42,451 nt of DNA from NCBI GenBank assembly GCA_017860005.1, contig JAFNAE010000013.1:1-42451 (forward strand). The letters are read 5' to 3'. The notes under the pieces are model-generated. The model was not told the origin of the DNA. It saw nothing but the letters and a program-made list of their open reading frames with translations, and ran no database searches. Both the position numbers and the translations under genes were made by a program. Origin of the DNA: Acidobacteriota bacterium (GTDB lineage Bacteria > Acidobacteriota > Thermoanaerobaculia > Multivoradales > JAGPDF01). Shown in pieces: positions 7,768 through 17,049 of the stretch (position 1 is its first letter; the number at the start of each line of letters is the position of its first letter).

Positions 7768-7932
7768 TCAGGGCAGGTTGCCGGCCGGGAGCGAGAGGAT
7801 CTCGTACATCCCCCAGCCGGTGTAGAAGAGGAACATCACCAGCAGTCCGGCGAGGAGCAGCAGAAACGGGCGGTCGAACAGCCGCTGCCCGAGCGGAACT
7901 GCCTCTTCGGCGTCGTCGGCGGGATGGGGCAT
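7768..7932 (-). CDS. Small single-helix subunit at the head of the haem-copper operon
   Basis: Codes for 54 residues from the ATG at 7932, with AGGAGG 5 nt upstream. A charged N-terminus (DDAEEA) is followed by one membrane helix (residues 20-42) and a short tail with YTGWGMYEI. It ends 10 nt before subunit II, so it is the first gene of the operon. Small one-helix proteins of this kind accompany several haem-copper enzymes, such as subunit IIa of ba3 oxidase. I infer a structural or assembly role and see no metal ligand. Confidence 0.7.
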   Translation of the reverse strand: MPHPADDAEEAVPLGQRLFDRPFLLLLAGLLVMFLFYTGWGMYEILSLPAGNLP

Positions 7933-8089
7933 GGACCCTCCTGGTCGTCGGTCGCGTCCTGGACGCGGACCCTGACGCCTGGGGGGGTGGGGCGTCTTTG
8001 CGGAGCGGCAAACCGCCGCAGTGGGGCCGGGAGCGCGGGCCGGAGGGCGGTCCGGGACGACCGGGGGTCGCTGGGAGCCGGAGGGGAGG

Positions 8090-8123
8090 TCGACGCCGGG
8101 TGGCGGGTGCCACCCGGCGTCGA
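8090..8123. promoter_or_regulatory. Perfect 15-bp inverted repeat upstream of the haem-copper operon
   Basis: The left arm TCGACGCCGGGTGGC (8090-8104) and right arm GCCACCCGGCGTCGA (8109-8123) are exact reverse complements around GGGT. The repeat lies about 160 nt before the first start codon of the haem-copper operon. No T-tract follows on either strand, so an operator or a leader hairpin is as likely as a terminator. Confidence 0.45.
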
Positions 8124-8149
8124 TTAATGCCAACTGGGCCGCCCCGGTT

Positions 8150-8186
8150 CCGCCATCTCCCCGAGAGTGCTAGCCGGGGAGGCGGC
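8150..8186. repeat. Second imperfect inverted repeat upstream of the haem-copper operon
   Basis: CTCCCCG (8157-8163) pairs with CGGGGAG (8175-8181) around an 11-nt loop. CCGCC (8150-8154) and GGCGG (8182-8186) extend the stem after a two-base bulge. It lies 27 nt from the 15-bp inverted repeat, so the two may form one structured leader or a double operator. Confidence 0.35.
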
Positions 8187-8420
8187 GGTGGGGGGTATCG
8201 ACCCGTGGAGCCAGCGAGGCGGGAGCGGGAAGGAGGGCTCTCTCCTCGCTGCTTCAGGACTCTCGCCACCGCGGTCTGGGATCTCCCTTTGCAGGGGAAA
8301 CGGACCGAGCAGGCTTGTCACGGGTCGGCGGCAGGGTGCTTTATCGCAGGTTCCGAGCTCCTCTGTCGCCGCCTCATGGGACGGAATTCGAGCCGCGCGG
8401 GCGGGTAGGGTGGTGGGGTC

Positions 8421-8439
8421 CGCCGCGGATCCCGCGGCG
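8421..8439 (-). terminator. GC hairpin after the hydrogenase operon
   Basis: CGCCGCGG (8421-8428) and CCGCGGCG (8432-8439) form an 8-bp perfect stem with a 3-nt loop, 27 nt after the stop codon of the hydrogenase protease. It has no T-tract, so it would be a weak or Rho-assisted terminator. Confidence 0.35.
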
Positions 8440-8465
8440 CCCGGCAGCGCCGGAGGCGCGCGGGA

Positions 8466-8942
8466 TCAGGGGGCCGGGAGGGCCGGCGCCGGCACCGCCA
8501 GCAGCTCGCGGACCCGTTCGATCACCTCCGGCAGGGCGGCGCCGACCGCCGGCGAGAGCTCCATGCCCAGCGCGAGCGGCGGCTGGACCGAGACGGTGAC
8601 CAGCTCCGTGGGCGGCATCCTGCCGAGCAGCGTGGCGGTCTCGAGCAGGTCGCGCAGACCGATCTCGTGGGCCGAGAGCGCGCGCGGGAACTCGCTCAGG
8701 AAGCGGGGACGAAGGACGCGCACGGTGCCCGCCGGGAAGCCGTCGAGCGCGGCGTCGATCAGGATCAGGCGTTCGACCGCGTCGAGGTGGGAGAGGAGGT
8801 GGAAACCGCCGGTGCCGCCGTCGAGCACGGCGACGTGCTCGCCGAGCGGCGTCTCCGCCAGGCGCTGCGCGGCGCGCACCCCGACCCCCTCGTCTCCCAT
8901 CAGGACGTTGCCGATGCCGAGGACGAGCGTCCCGGTGCCGAT
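8466..8942 (-). CDS. hyaD: [NiFe] hydrogenase maturation endopeptidase; apparent ATC start
   Basis: This protease removes the C-terminal tail of the hydrogenase large subunit after nickel insertion. Conserved features are TLVLGIGNVLMGDEGVG at the N-terminus and the nickel-sensing residues: Glu in GDEG, Asp in LILIDAAL and His in SAHEIG. The reading frame clearly continues upstream of the first ATG (8900), because the GIGN strand is encoded there, but no ATG, GTG or TTG exists before the preceding gene. The best position is the ATC at 8942, 6 nt after GGGGAGG; starting there gives 158 residues. Either a rare ATC start or a single-base change is involved; an ATG-8900 start would lack the first strand. 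It is the last gene of the hydrogenase operon. Confidence 0.85.
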   Translation of the reverse strand: MGTGTLVLGIGNVLMGDEGVGVRAAQRLAETPLGEHVAVLDGGTGGFHLLSHLDAVERLILIDAALDGFPAGTVRVLRPRFLSEFPRALSAHEIGLRDLLETATLLGRMPPTELVTVSVQPPLALGMELSPAVGAALPEVIERVRELLAVPAPALPAP

Positions 8943-8973
8943 CGCGGACCTCCCCGCGCGCTTCGTTGCGCGC

Positions 8974-9654
8974 CTACGGTTTCGGCTTCTCGACGAACTT
9001 CCAGCCCCCGGCCATGGACGAGATCACGCCCCGCCCCTCGACGTAGTCGTGGTAGAAGACCAGGTAGACGTGCACCATCGAGAAGACGACGAAGAACCAC
9101 ATGAAGACGTGGTGCCACTGGCGGACGGCGAAGTCCCCGCCCATCAGCGGCACGATCCAGGCGAACAGTCTCGGCAGCTTGGCGTCGCTCATCGCCGCGT
9201 ACATGCCGAAGCCGGTCAGGGACTGGAACAGGAAGACGAGGAAGGTCGCGAAGTAGGTCACGCCGGCCAGGGCGTTGTGGCCGACCGACTCGATCGACTC
9301 GTCTTTGGCGAGCAGGACGTCGACGCGGAGGACCTGGCCGATCTCCTTCGCCTGGCGGCGCAACCGGCCCTTGCCGAAGGGCAGGAACTGGTGCCAGCGG
9401 GCGTGCTCGTTGCCGACGAAGCCCCAGTAGATGCGGCCCAGGAAGTTGAAGAAGAAGACGAACGCGGCGGTGAAGTGCACGAAGCGCACCCAGCCGAAGG
9501 AGTAGTTCTGCCAGGCCTCGCCGCCGATGTGCGGGAAGAACGGGCGGCCGATCATGAAGCCGGTGACCGCGAGCACGGTGACGCACAGGGCGTTGACCCA
9601 GTGGTAGAGCCGCACCGGCAGCTCCCAGACGTAGACGCGCTGGAGGTTCGCCAC
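8974..9654 (-). CDS. hyaC: Hydrogenase b-type cytochrome subunit
   Basis: Codes for 226 residues from the ATG at 9654, 10 nt after the large-subunit stop. There are four membrane helices with the pattern of Ni/Fe-hydrogenase b-type cytochromes. Candidate haem ligands are His18 in LYHWVN, His60, the pair H181/H182 in RQWHHVF, and His195 in MVHVYLVFYHDY. The protein ties the hydrogenase dimer to the membrane and passes electrons from H2 to the quinone pool. Near its end is the family's usual EGRGVISSM segment. Confidence 0.93.
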   Translation of the reverse strand: MANLQRVYVWELPVRLYHWVNALCVTVLAVTGFMIGRPFFPHIGGEAWQNYSFGWVRFVHFTAAFVFFFNFLGRIYWGFVGNEHARWHQFLPFGKGRLRRQAKEIGQVLRVDVLLAKDESIESVGHNALAGVTYFATFLVFLFQSLTGFGMYAAMSDAKLPRLFAWIVPLMGGDFAVRQWHHVFMWFFVVFSMVHVYLVFYHDYVEGRGVISSMAGGWKFVEKPKP

Positions 9655-9664
9655 GGCCGCCTCC

Positions 9665-11383
<1,719 letters not shown>

Positions 11384-11395
11384 GGCCGCCTCCTC

Positions 11396-12514
11396 CTACC
11401 TCTTCTCGCCCGCCGAAGGGGCGGGGCCGGCTGGCTCGTTGCGCACCTCGAGCAGCTTCCGTTTGCGGATGTTGGTGGTCACGGCGTGGACCGCGATGCC
11501 CGCCGCGGTCGCCGCGCCGACCGCGACGCCGATGTCGTCGGCGGTCGTCTCGATACCGAAGCCGGGGAAGCCCGCGAGGTGCTGGTAGAAGGGGCCGTTG
11601 TCCCAGAAGTTCGCCTCGCTGCAGCCGATGCAGCCGTGTCCCGACTGGATCGGATAGGAGACGCCGGCGTTCCAGCGCATGACGCCGCAGGCGTTGTAGG
11701 TGACCGGTCCCCGGCAGCCGACCTTGTACAGGCAGTAACCGCGCTTCGCGTTCTCGTCGTCGAACGACTCGACGAACAGGCCGGCGTCGTAGTTGGGACG
11801 GCGGTAGCAGGTGTCGTGGACGCGCCGGGAGTAGAAGGCCAGCGGCCGCCCGAGCCCGTCGAGCTGGGGAATGCGGCCGAAGGTGAGCAGGTGCACGATG
11901 GTGCCCGCCATCACCTCGCCGATCGGCGGGCAGCCCGGGACGTTGATGATCGGCTTGCCCGAGACGAGCTCGTGGATCGGCGTGGCGTCGGTCGGGTTCG
12001 GCCGGGCGGCCTGGATGCAGCCGTTGGAGGCGCAGCTTCCCCAGGCGACGATCGCCTTCGCACCCGCGGCCGCCTCGACGAGGATGTCGCGCGCCGTGCG
12101 GCCGCCGATGCAGCAGTAGACGCCGCCGTCGGCGGTCGGGACCGAGCCCTCCACCAGCATCAGGTACTCGCCCTGGTGCTTCGTCATCGACTCGTGGAGG
12201 GCCGCCTCGGCCTGGTGTCCCGACGCGGCCATCAGGGTCTCCGTGTAGTCGAGCGAGATCAGGTCGATGAGGATGTCGGCGACGATCGGGTGCGAGGAGC
12301 GGATGAACGATTCGCTACAGCAGGTGCACTCCTGGAAGTGGAACCAGACCACGGGCACCCGGGCCTTGGTCTCGAGGGCATGGACGACCTGGCCGACCGC
12401 GGACGCCTCGATGCCGGCCGCGGCGGCGAGCCAGGTGCAGAACTGCACGAACTCGCGCCGCGAGTAGCCCTTCAGTTGCGCGTGTTCCCAGACGCTCAGC
12501 GGTCTCTTCGTCAT
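11396..12514 (-). CDS. hyaA: [NiFe] hydrogenase small subunit with six-Cys oxygen-tolerant proximal cluster
   Basis: Codes for 372 residues from the ATG at 12514, with AAGGGGAG upstream. A Tat signal (SRREFVQF, residues 18-25) directs export. Cys63, Cys65, Cys66, Cys161, Cys166 and Cys195 line up, with a constant offset of 46, with residues 17, 19, 20, 115, 120 and 149 of the known oxygen-tolerant MBH. All six ligands of its [4Fe-3S] cluster are therefore present. The distal cluster has His233, Cys236, Cys261 and Cys267; the medial cluster has Cys276, Cys295 and Cys298. A C-terminal helix (326-346) anchors the protein. An additional Cys pair, 134-135, has no assigned role. Confidence 0.95.
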   Translation of the reverse strand: MTKRPLSVWEHAQLKGYSRREFVQFCTWLAAAAGIEASAVGQVVHALETKARVPVVWFHFQECTCCSESFIRSSHPIVADILIDLISLDYTETLMAASGHQAEAALHESMTKHQGEYLMLVEGSVPTADGGVYCCIGGRTARDILVEAAAGAKAIVAWGSCASNGCIQAARPNPTDATPIHELVSGKPIINVPGCPPIGEVMAGTIVHLLTFGRIPQLDGLGRPLAFYSRRVHDTCYRRPNYDAGLFVESFDDENAKRGYCLYKVGCRGPVTYNACGVMRWNAGVSYPIQSGHGCIGCSEANFWDNGPFYQHLAGFPGFGIETTADDIGVAVGAATAAGIAVHAVTTNIRKRKLLEVRNEPAGPAPSAGEKR

Positions 12515-12755
12515 GTCGCTCCCCTTCGTCGATCGACCGGCAACATGTACGCCGCGAGGGCCGTTCCGGCAGGACGGGACGGGTCGCGACGGCTGGAGAC
12601 ACGTTTGAGCTGAGGCGTTGATACCACCCGCGGCCCGTGCCGCATGCCCTCTGGGCGGGCAGCGGGGACGTGCGTGCGCGGGTGGCGCACGCGCCCCTCC
12701 GGGAGGGTGGGCGGCGCGCCGAGCGGCGGATGCGACAATCGGGGCGGACCTCGAA
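12515..12755. promoter_or_regulatory. Divergent control region between the hydrogenase and hypA operons
   Basis: A 241-nt region must hold promoters for both operons. GACAAT (12734-12739) is a plausible -10 for hypA. A hairpin with an 8-bp stem, GCGTGCGC (12672-12679) with GCGCACGC (12685-12692), lies upstream of it. I did not find a convincing sigma-54 element or a -35 for the hydrogenase side. Confidence 0.35.
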
Positions 12756-13097
12756 ATGCACGAGATGTCGATCGTCCAGGCGCTCCTCGACCGTGTCGAG
12801 GCGGAGGCCGAGGCGCACGCGGCGAGCGCCGTCGTGGTCGTGCGGGTGGCGATCGGTACGCAGTCGGGCGTCGAGCCCGATCTGGTGCGCTCCGCCTTCG
12901 ATCTGGCGCGAGCCGGAACCCGCTGCGCGGAGGCCGAGCTCGTCATCCGGAGCGTGGAGGCGGTGTGGGCCTGCGTGGCGTGCGCGCGTCCGCTGGCGGC
13001 AGGCGAGCGACTCCGCTGTCCGCGCTGCGGCGCGCCGGCGCGTCTCGCGAGCGGCGACGAGATCCTGCTCGAGCGGCTCGAGCTGGAGGTGGCCTGA
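12756..13097 (+). CDS. hypA: Hydrogenase nickel incorporation protein HypA
   Basis: Codes for 113 residues from the ATG at 12756. The N-terminus MHEMSIV includes His2, the nickel ligand of the family. A zinc finger is formed by Cys73-VA-Cys76 and Cys88-PR-Cys91. HypA receives nickel and works with HypB to insert it into the large subunit. Its stop overlaps the hypB start (TGATG), so the two are translationally coupled. Confidence 0.95.
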   Translation: MHEMSIVQALLDRVEAEAEAHAASAVVVVRVAIGTQSGVEPDLVRSAFDLARAGTRCAEAELVIRSVEAVWACVACARPLAAGERLRCPRCGAPARLASGDEILLERLELEVA

Positions 13098-13807
13098 TGT
13101 GCGAGGACTGCGGCTGCGGCGACCCGGCCCTGGTGCCGGTGGAGGTCCAGGAGAGTCTGCTCGCCGGCAACGACCGCGTGGCACGCCACAATCGTGAGCA
13201 CTTCCTCGAGCACGGCGTGCTCGCTCTCAATCTGATGGGCTCGCCCGGCTCCGGCAAGACAGCGCTGCTCGAAGCCACCGCGCGCGCGCACACCGGCCTG
13301 CGCATCGCCGCGGTGTCGGGCGATCTGGCCACCGACCGCGACGCGCGGCGCCTCGAGGCCGCGGGCATTCCGGCGCGCTCGATCACCACCGGCTCGGCCT
13401 GCCACCTCGATGCCGAGATGGTGCACCACGCGCTCCACCACCAGGCGCTGGCGGGGCTCGACGTATTCGTGGTCGAGAACGTCGGCAACCTGGTCTGCCC
13501 GGCGGTCTACGACCTCGGGCAGAACGCCAACGTGGTGGTGCTCTCGGTCACCGAGGGCGAGGACAAGCCGCTCAAGTACCCGGTCATGTTCCGCAAGGCC
13601 GACCTGGTGGTGCTCACCAAGATCGACCTGCTGCCGCACCTGGACGTCTCGCGCGCCGCGATCGAGGACGCGCTCGCCCGCACCATGCCCGAGCCGGCGG
13701 TGATCGCGCTCTCGGCGAAGACCGGCGAGGGCGTCGAGCGCTGGGTCGCCTGGCTGGCGGCGCGGCATGCCGGGCTCGCCGCCGGGACGGCGGCGGCAGG
13801 GAGTTGA
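13097..13807 (+). CDS. hypB: Hydrogenase nickel incorporation GTPase HypB
   Basis: Codes for 236 residues from the ATG at 13097. Residues 2-7 (CEDCGC) form the N-terminal high-affinity metal site. The P-loop is GSPGSGKT (48-55), and the internal metal site is in TTGSACHLD. Later motifs (VVENVGNLVCP, TKIDLLP) are typical of HypB/UreG GTPases. GTP hydrolysis drives nickel transfer from HypA to the hydrogenase. There is no long poly-His stretch; a His-rich loop occurs instead in the next gene. Confidence 0.95.
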   Translation: MCEDCGCGDPALVPVEVQESLLAGNDRVARHNREHFLEHGVLALNLMGSPGSGKTALLEATARAHTGLRIAAVSGDLATDRDARRLEAAGIPARSITTGSACHLDAEMVHHALHHQALAGLDVFVVENVGNLVCPAVYDLGQNANVVVLSVTEGEDKPLKYPVMFRKADLVVLTKIDLLPHLDVSRAAIEDALARTMPEPAVIALSAKTGEGVERWVAWLAARHAGLAAGTAAAGS

Positions 13808-13808
13808 C

Positions 13809-14543
13809 GTGGACGCCGGCGGGACGTTCGCCCTGCTCACCACTGCGGCTTCGATCGGCGTCGTCCACACGCTGCTCGGCCCCGATCACTACCTGCCGTT
13901 CGTGGCGCTCGGCCGCGCGCGCTCGTGGCCGCTGTCGCGCACGCTGGCGCTGACCGCGTGGTGCGGCGTCGGCCACGTCGCCGGCTCGATCGCTCTCGGC
14001 GCGCTCGGCGTCGCTTTCGGCTGGGCGCTCTCCGGGCTGGTCGCGGTCGAGGAGCTCCGGGGCCGCCTCGCCGGCTGGCTGCTGCTCGCCTTCGGGCTCG
14101 CCTACCTGGCCTGGGGCGTGCGCCGGGGGCTGCGCGAACGGCCGCACCGGCACGCGCACGCCCACGGCGACGGCACCGTCCACGCCCACGGCCACGACCA
14201 TCTGGGAGAGCACGCGCACCCCCACGACGCCGCGCAGGCGTGGGGAGATGGGCCTCTGCGCCGGTGGCTGGGGCCGTGGACCGTCTTCGTGGTCTTCGTT
14301 CTGGGGCCGTGCGAGCCGCTCATCCCGGTACTGATGTACCCGGCCGCCGGCGGCGACTGGGGATCGGTGGCCGCCGTCGCCGCGATCTTCGCGACGGCCA
14401 CGATCTCCACCATGCTGGTGCTGGTCGGCGCCGCATCGCTCGGTCTCGCCCGCCTCTCGGCCGCTCCACTCGAGCGCTGGTCGCACGCGGCGGCCGGCGC
14501 CGCGCTCGCCGCCTGCGGCCTGGCGGTCACGCTCGGGCTCTGA
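13809..14543 (+). CDS. Membrane metal (probably nickel) transporter with a His-rich loop
   Basis: Codes for 244 residues from a GTG at 13809, 1 nt after the hypB stop. About six membrane helices are visible. The first carries VVHTLLGPDHYLPF, a His/Asp motif like that of the UreH/NicO/RcnA group of nickel and cobalt permeases; the second carries CGVGHVAGS. A cytoplasmic loop near residues 119-150 is very rich in His (HRHAHAHGDG, HAHGHDHLGEHAHPH) and could gather nickel. The hyp context points to nickel supply for the hydrogenase. Export, as in RcnA, cannot be excluded from sequence alone. Confidence 0.75.
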   Translation: MDAGGTFALLTTAASIGVVHTLLGPDHYLPFVALGRARSWPLSRTLALTAWCGVGHVAGSIALGALGVAFGWALSGLVAVEELRGRLAGWLLLAFGLAYLAWGVRRGLRERPHRHAHAHGDGTVHAHGHDHLGEHAHPHDAAQAWGDGPLRRWLGPWTVFVVFVLGPCEPLIPVLMYPAAGGDWGSVAAVAAIFATATISTMLVLVGAASLGLARLSAAPLERWSHAAAGAALAACGLAVTLGL

Positions 14544-14592
14544 CCCGGCGGGCCGGCGCCGCGCCCGTCCCGGCGGCGAAGCTCCGCCTGTC

Positions 14593-15663
14593 TCAGCAGA
14601 TGCGCGGCAGCTGCTCGCCGGAGAGCATGTCGACGACGCGCAGGCCTCCGATCGAGCTGCGCAGGGTCACCCGGCCCGGCACGTCCTCGATCACTTCGCC
14701 CACGATCGCGGCGTCGCGCCCGAGCGGATGCGAGCGCAGGGCGTCGAGCGCGGTCTCCGCCGCCTCGCGCGCGACGATGGCGAGGAGCTTGCCCTCGTTG
14801 GCGACGTAGAGCGGGTCGAGCCCGAGCAGCTCGCAGACCGCCCGCACCGGCTCGATGACCGGGATCGAGGTCTCCTCGAGCCGCACGCCGAAGCCGGCGC
14901 GCAGGGCGATCTCGTTGAGGGCGCTCGCCACGCCGCCGCGCGTCGGGTCGCGCAGGACGTGGAGGTCGGTGCCGAGGCGCGCGACCAGGGTCGCAACCAG
15001 GCCGTGGAGGGGAGCCGAGTCGCTCTCGATCGCGCTCTCGAACTCCAGCCCCTCGCGCACCGAGAGGATCGCGGCACCGTGCTCCGCGATCGAGCCGGAG
15101 AGCAGCACCGCGTCGCCCGGGCGCGCGCGGCGCGGGTCGATCACCAGTCCCGGCTCGACCAGGCCGATGCCGGCGGTGTTGACGTAGACGCCGTCGCCCT
15201 TGCCGCGGTCGACCACCTTGGTGTCGCCGGTGACCACGGGCACGCCGGCGGCCGCGGCCGCGGCACGCATCGAGGTCACCACGCGCGCCAGGGTCTCCAT
15301 CGCCAGCCCCTCCTCGAGGATCAGGGCGCAGGAGAGCGCGAGCGGGCGCGCACCGCACATGGCGAGGTCGTTGACGGTGCCGTGCACGGCGAGCGAGCCG
15401 ATGTCGCCGCCGGGGAAGAAGAGCGGCCGCACCACGTAGGAGTCGGTGGTGAAGGCGAGCCGGGCGCCGCCGGTGTCGAGCACGGCGCCGTCGTGGAGGA
15501 CGGCGAGCGCGGCGTTGTCGAAAGCGGGCACGAGCAGGCCCTCGATCAGCTGCTGGGACAGCCGGCCGCCGCCGCCGTGCGCCATCTGAACGGTGGGGTA
15601 GTCGGAGAGCGGCAGCGGGCAGGAGCCGCCGAAGGCGGGGTCGGCGATCGGTTCGTCGCTCAT
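14593..15663 (-). CDS. hypE: Hydrogenase maturation protein HypE (thiocyanate-forming dehydratase)
   Basis: Codes for 356 residues from the ATG at 15663, overlapping the hypD stop as ATGA. It has the AIR-synthase/PurM fold: [14 protein letters not shown] at the N-terminus, then [17 protein letters not shown]. The protein ends in PRIC; the terminal Cys356 is the residue that HypF carbamoylates and HypE dehydrates to thiocyanate, the source of the cyanide ligands. It is last in the hypFCDE unit and faces the permease gene across a 49-nt GC-rich gap with no clear terminator. Confidence 0.95.
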   Translation of the reverse strand: MSDEPIADPAFGGSCPLPLSDYPTVQMAHGGGGRLSQQLIEGLLVPAFDNAALAVLHDGAVLDTGGARLAFTTDSYVVRPLFFPGGDIGSLAVHGTVNDLAMCGARPLALSCALILEEGLAMETLARVVTSMRAAAAAAGVPVVTGDTKVVDRGKGDGVYVNTAGIGLVEPGLVIDPRRARPGDAVLLSGSIAEHGAAILSVREGLEFESAIESDSAPLHGLVATLVARLGTDLHVLRDPTRGGVASALNEIALRAGFGVRLEETSIPVIEPVRAVCELLGLDPLYVANEGKLLAIVAREAAETALDALRSHPLGRDAAIVGEVIEDVPGRVTLRSSIGGLRVVDMLSGEQLPRIC

Positions 15664-16748
15664 GCGCTCCTCGCGTAGCGGTAGTAGGCGGAGCAGGCGC
15701 CTTCGGCCGAGACCATGGGTGCGCCGAGCGGGCGCTCGGGCGTGCACTGGCGGCCGAAGGCGGAGCACTGGTGCGGTTTGCGCAGGCCCTGCAGGATCTC
15801 CCCGGCGATGCACAGCGGCGACTCCTCCGCCTCGAGACCGGAGACCTCGAAGCGGCGCTCGGCGTCGAAGGCCGCGTACTCCTCGCGCAGGCGCAGTCCC
15901 GAGGCGGGGATGGGGCCGATGCCGCGCCACTTGCGGTCGCAGACCTCGAGCACCCGCGCGACCAGGTCCTGGGCGGGGCGATTGCCGTCGCGGGTGACCG
16001 CGCGCGCGTACTGGTTCTCGACGCCGTGGCGGCCCTGCTCGAGCGCGCGCACCGCGAGGTGGATGCCCTGCAGCAGGTCGAGGGGCTCGAAGCCGGTGAC
16101 CACGACCGGGATCCGGTAGCGCTCGGCGATCGGCTCGTACTCCCAGTAACCCATCACGGCGCAGACGTGACCGGCAGCGAGGAAGCCCTGCACCCGGCAG
16201 TGCGGCGAGCCGAGGATGGCCGCCATGGCGGGCGGCACCAGGACGTGGGAGACGACCACCGAGAAGTTCGCGAGCCCGAGCCGCGCGGCCTGCCAGACCG
16301 CCATCGCGTTGGCGGGCGCGGTGGTCTCGAAGCCGACTGCGAAGAAGACCACCTGCCGGTCCGGGTGCCGCTGCGCCAGCTTCACGGCGTCGAGCGGCGA
16401 GTAGACGATGCGCACGTCGCCACCCTCGGACTTCACCGCCAGCAGGTCGGTGGCCGAGCCCGGCACGCGCAGCATGTCGCCGAAGGAGGCGAAGATCACC
16501 CCCGGCCGGCGCGCGATCGCGATCGCGCGGTCGATCTGCTCGAGCGGCGTGACGCAGACCGGGCAGCCGGGGCCGTGCACGAGCGTGATCGTCTCCGGCA
16601 GCATGCGGTCGATGCCCGAGCGCAGCAGGGTGTGGGTCTGGCCGCCGCAGATCTCCATCAGCGTCCACGGGTGGCGGGCGTCGCGCGCGATGGCGGCGAG
16701 CAGGCGGCGCGCCGCCGACTCGTCGCGGTATTCGTCGACGTAGCGCAT
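15660..16748 (-). CDS. hypD: Hydrogenase formation protein HypD
   Basis: Codes for 362 residues from the ATG at 16748. HypD holds a [4Fe-4S] cluster and builds the Fe(CN)2CO unit with HypC. Visible motifs are [10 protein letters not shown] (Cys34), [10 protein letters not shown] (Cys62 and Cys65), [12 protein letters not shown] and, near the end, [20 protein letters not shown], with the cysteines expected for the cluster. It lies 4 nt after hypC and overlaps hypE by 4 nt. Confidence 0.96.
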   Translation of the reverse strand: MRYVDEYRDESAARRLLAAIARDARHPWTLMEICGGQTHTLLRSGIDRMLPETITLVHGPGCPVCVTPLEQIDRAIAIARRPGVIFASFGDMLRVPGSATDLLAVKSEGGDVRIVYSPLDAVKLAQRHPDRQVVFFAVGFETTAPANAMAVWQAARLGLANFSVVVSHVLVPPAMAAILGSPHCRVQGFLAAGHVCAVMGYWEYEPIAERYRIPVVVTGFEPLDLLQGIHLAVRALEQGRHGVENQYARAVTRDGNRPAQDLVARVLEVCDRKWRGIGPIPASGLRLREEYAAFDAERRFEVSGLEAEESPLCIAGEILQGLRKPHQCSAFGRQCTPERPLGAPMVSAEGACSAYYRYARSA

Positions 16749-16752
16749 CGCC

Positions 16753-17037
16753 TCAGTCTCCCCGGGCGCGCGCGCCGCCCGCGCCGGTGTCCCGCCCGAG
16801 CTCGGCGTCGAGCTCGCCGGTGCCGGTCAGGTACTCGAACATCCGCCGCGCCTCCTGCTCGTCGACCTTCGAGATCGCGAAGCCGACGTGCACGATGACG
16901 TACTCGCCGACCTCGACCTCCGGCGTGTAGGCGAAGCAGACCTCCTTGACGACGCCGCCGAAGTCGACGCGTCCGGTGGAGATGCCGATGGCGCTGGGCA
17001 CGATCTCGAGCACGCGGCCGGGGACTCCGAGGCACAT
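16753..17037 (-). CDS. hypC: Hydrogenase assembly chaperone HypC
   Basis: Codes for 94 residues from the ATG at 17037. The N-terminus MCLGVPGRV has the essential Cys2 that binds the iron centre, followed by the OB-fold pattern [16 protein letters not shown] and [14 protein letters not shown]. HypC shuttles the Fe(CN)2CO unit from HypD to the large subunit. It lies 12 nt after hypF. The C-terminal 15 residues are Gly/Ala/Arg-rich and look unstructured. Confidence 0.95.
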   Translation of the reverse strand: MCLGVPGRVLEIVPSAIGISTGRVDFGGVVKEVCFAYTPEVEVGEYVIVHVGFAISKVDEQEARRMFEYLTGTGELDAELGRDTGAGGARARGD

Positions 17038-17049
17038 GGCGAACTCCTT

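Larger units (their letters stand above)
7933..8465. other. 533-nt intergenic region between the haem-copper and hydrogenase operons
   Basis: No convincing gene lies here on either strand; the open frames lack a ribosome site and family-like composition. It must hold the promoter of the haem-copper operon, which reads leftward, and the 3' end of the hydrogenase operon. It contains two strong inverted repeats (8090-8123 and 8150-8186) and a GC hairpin just after the hydrogenase protease (8421-8439). I could not identify a riboswitch family or a clear -35/-10 pair. Confidence 0.5.

Noticed and set aside
7933-8465. A riboswitch or structured RNA gene in the hydrogenase to haem-copper gap
   Set aside because: I compared both strands by eye with cobalamin, glycine, TPP, SAM and cyclic di-GMP cores and with RNase P and found no match. 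Only hairpins remain.
12594-12608. Possible sigma-54 promoter (TGG-N-TTTGA) between the hydrogenase and hypA operons
   Set aside because: The -12 element has GA instead of the near-invariant GC, and the -24 element lacks the CAC, so the match is too weak.
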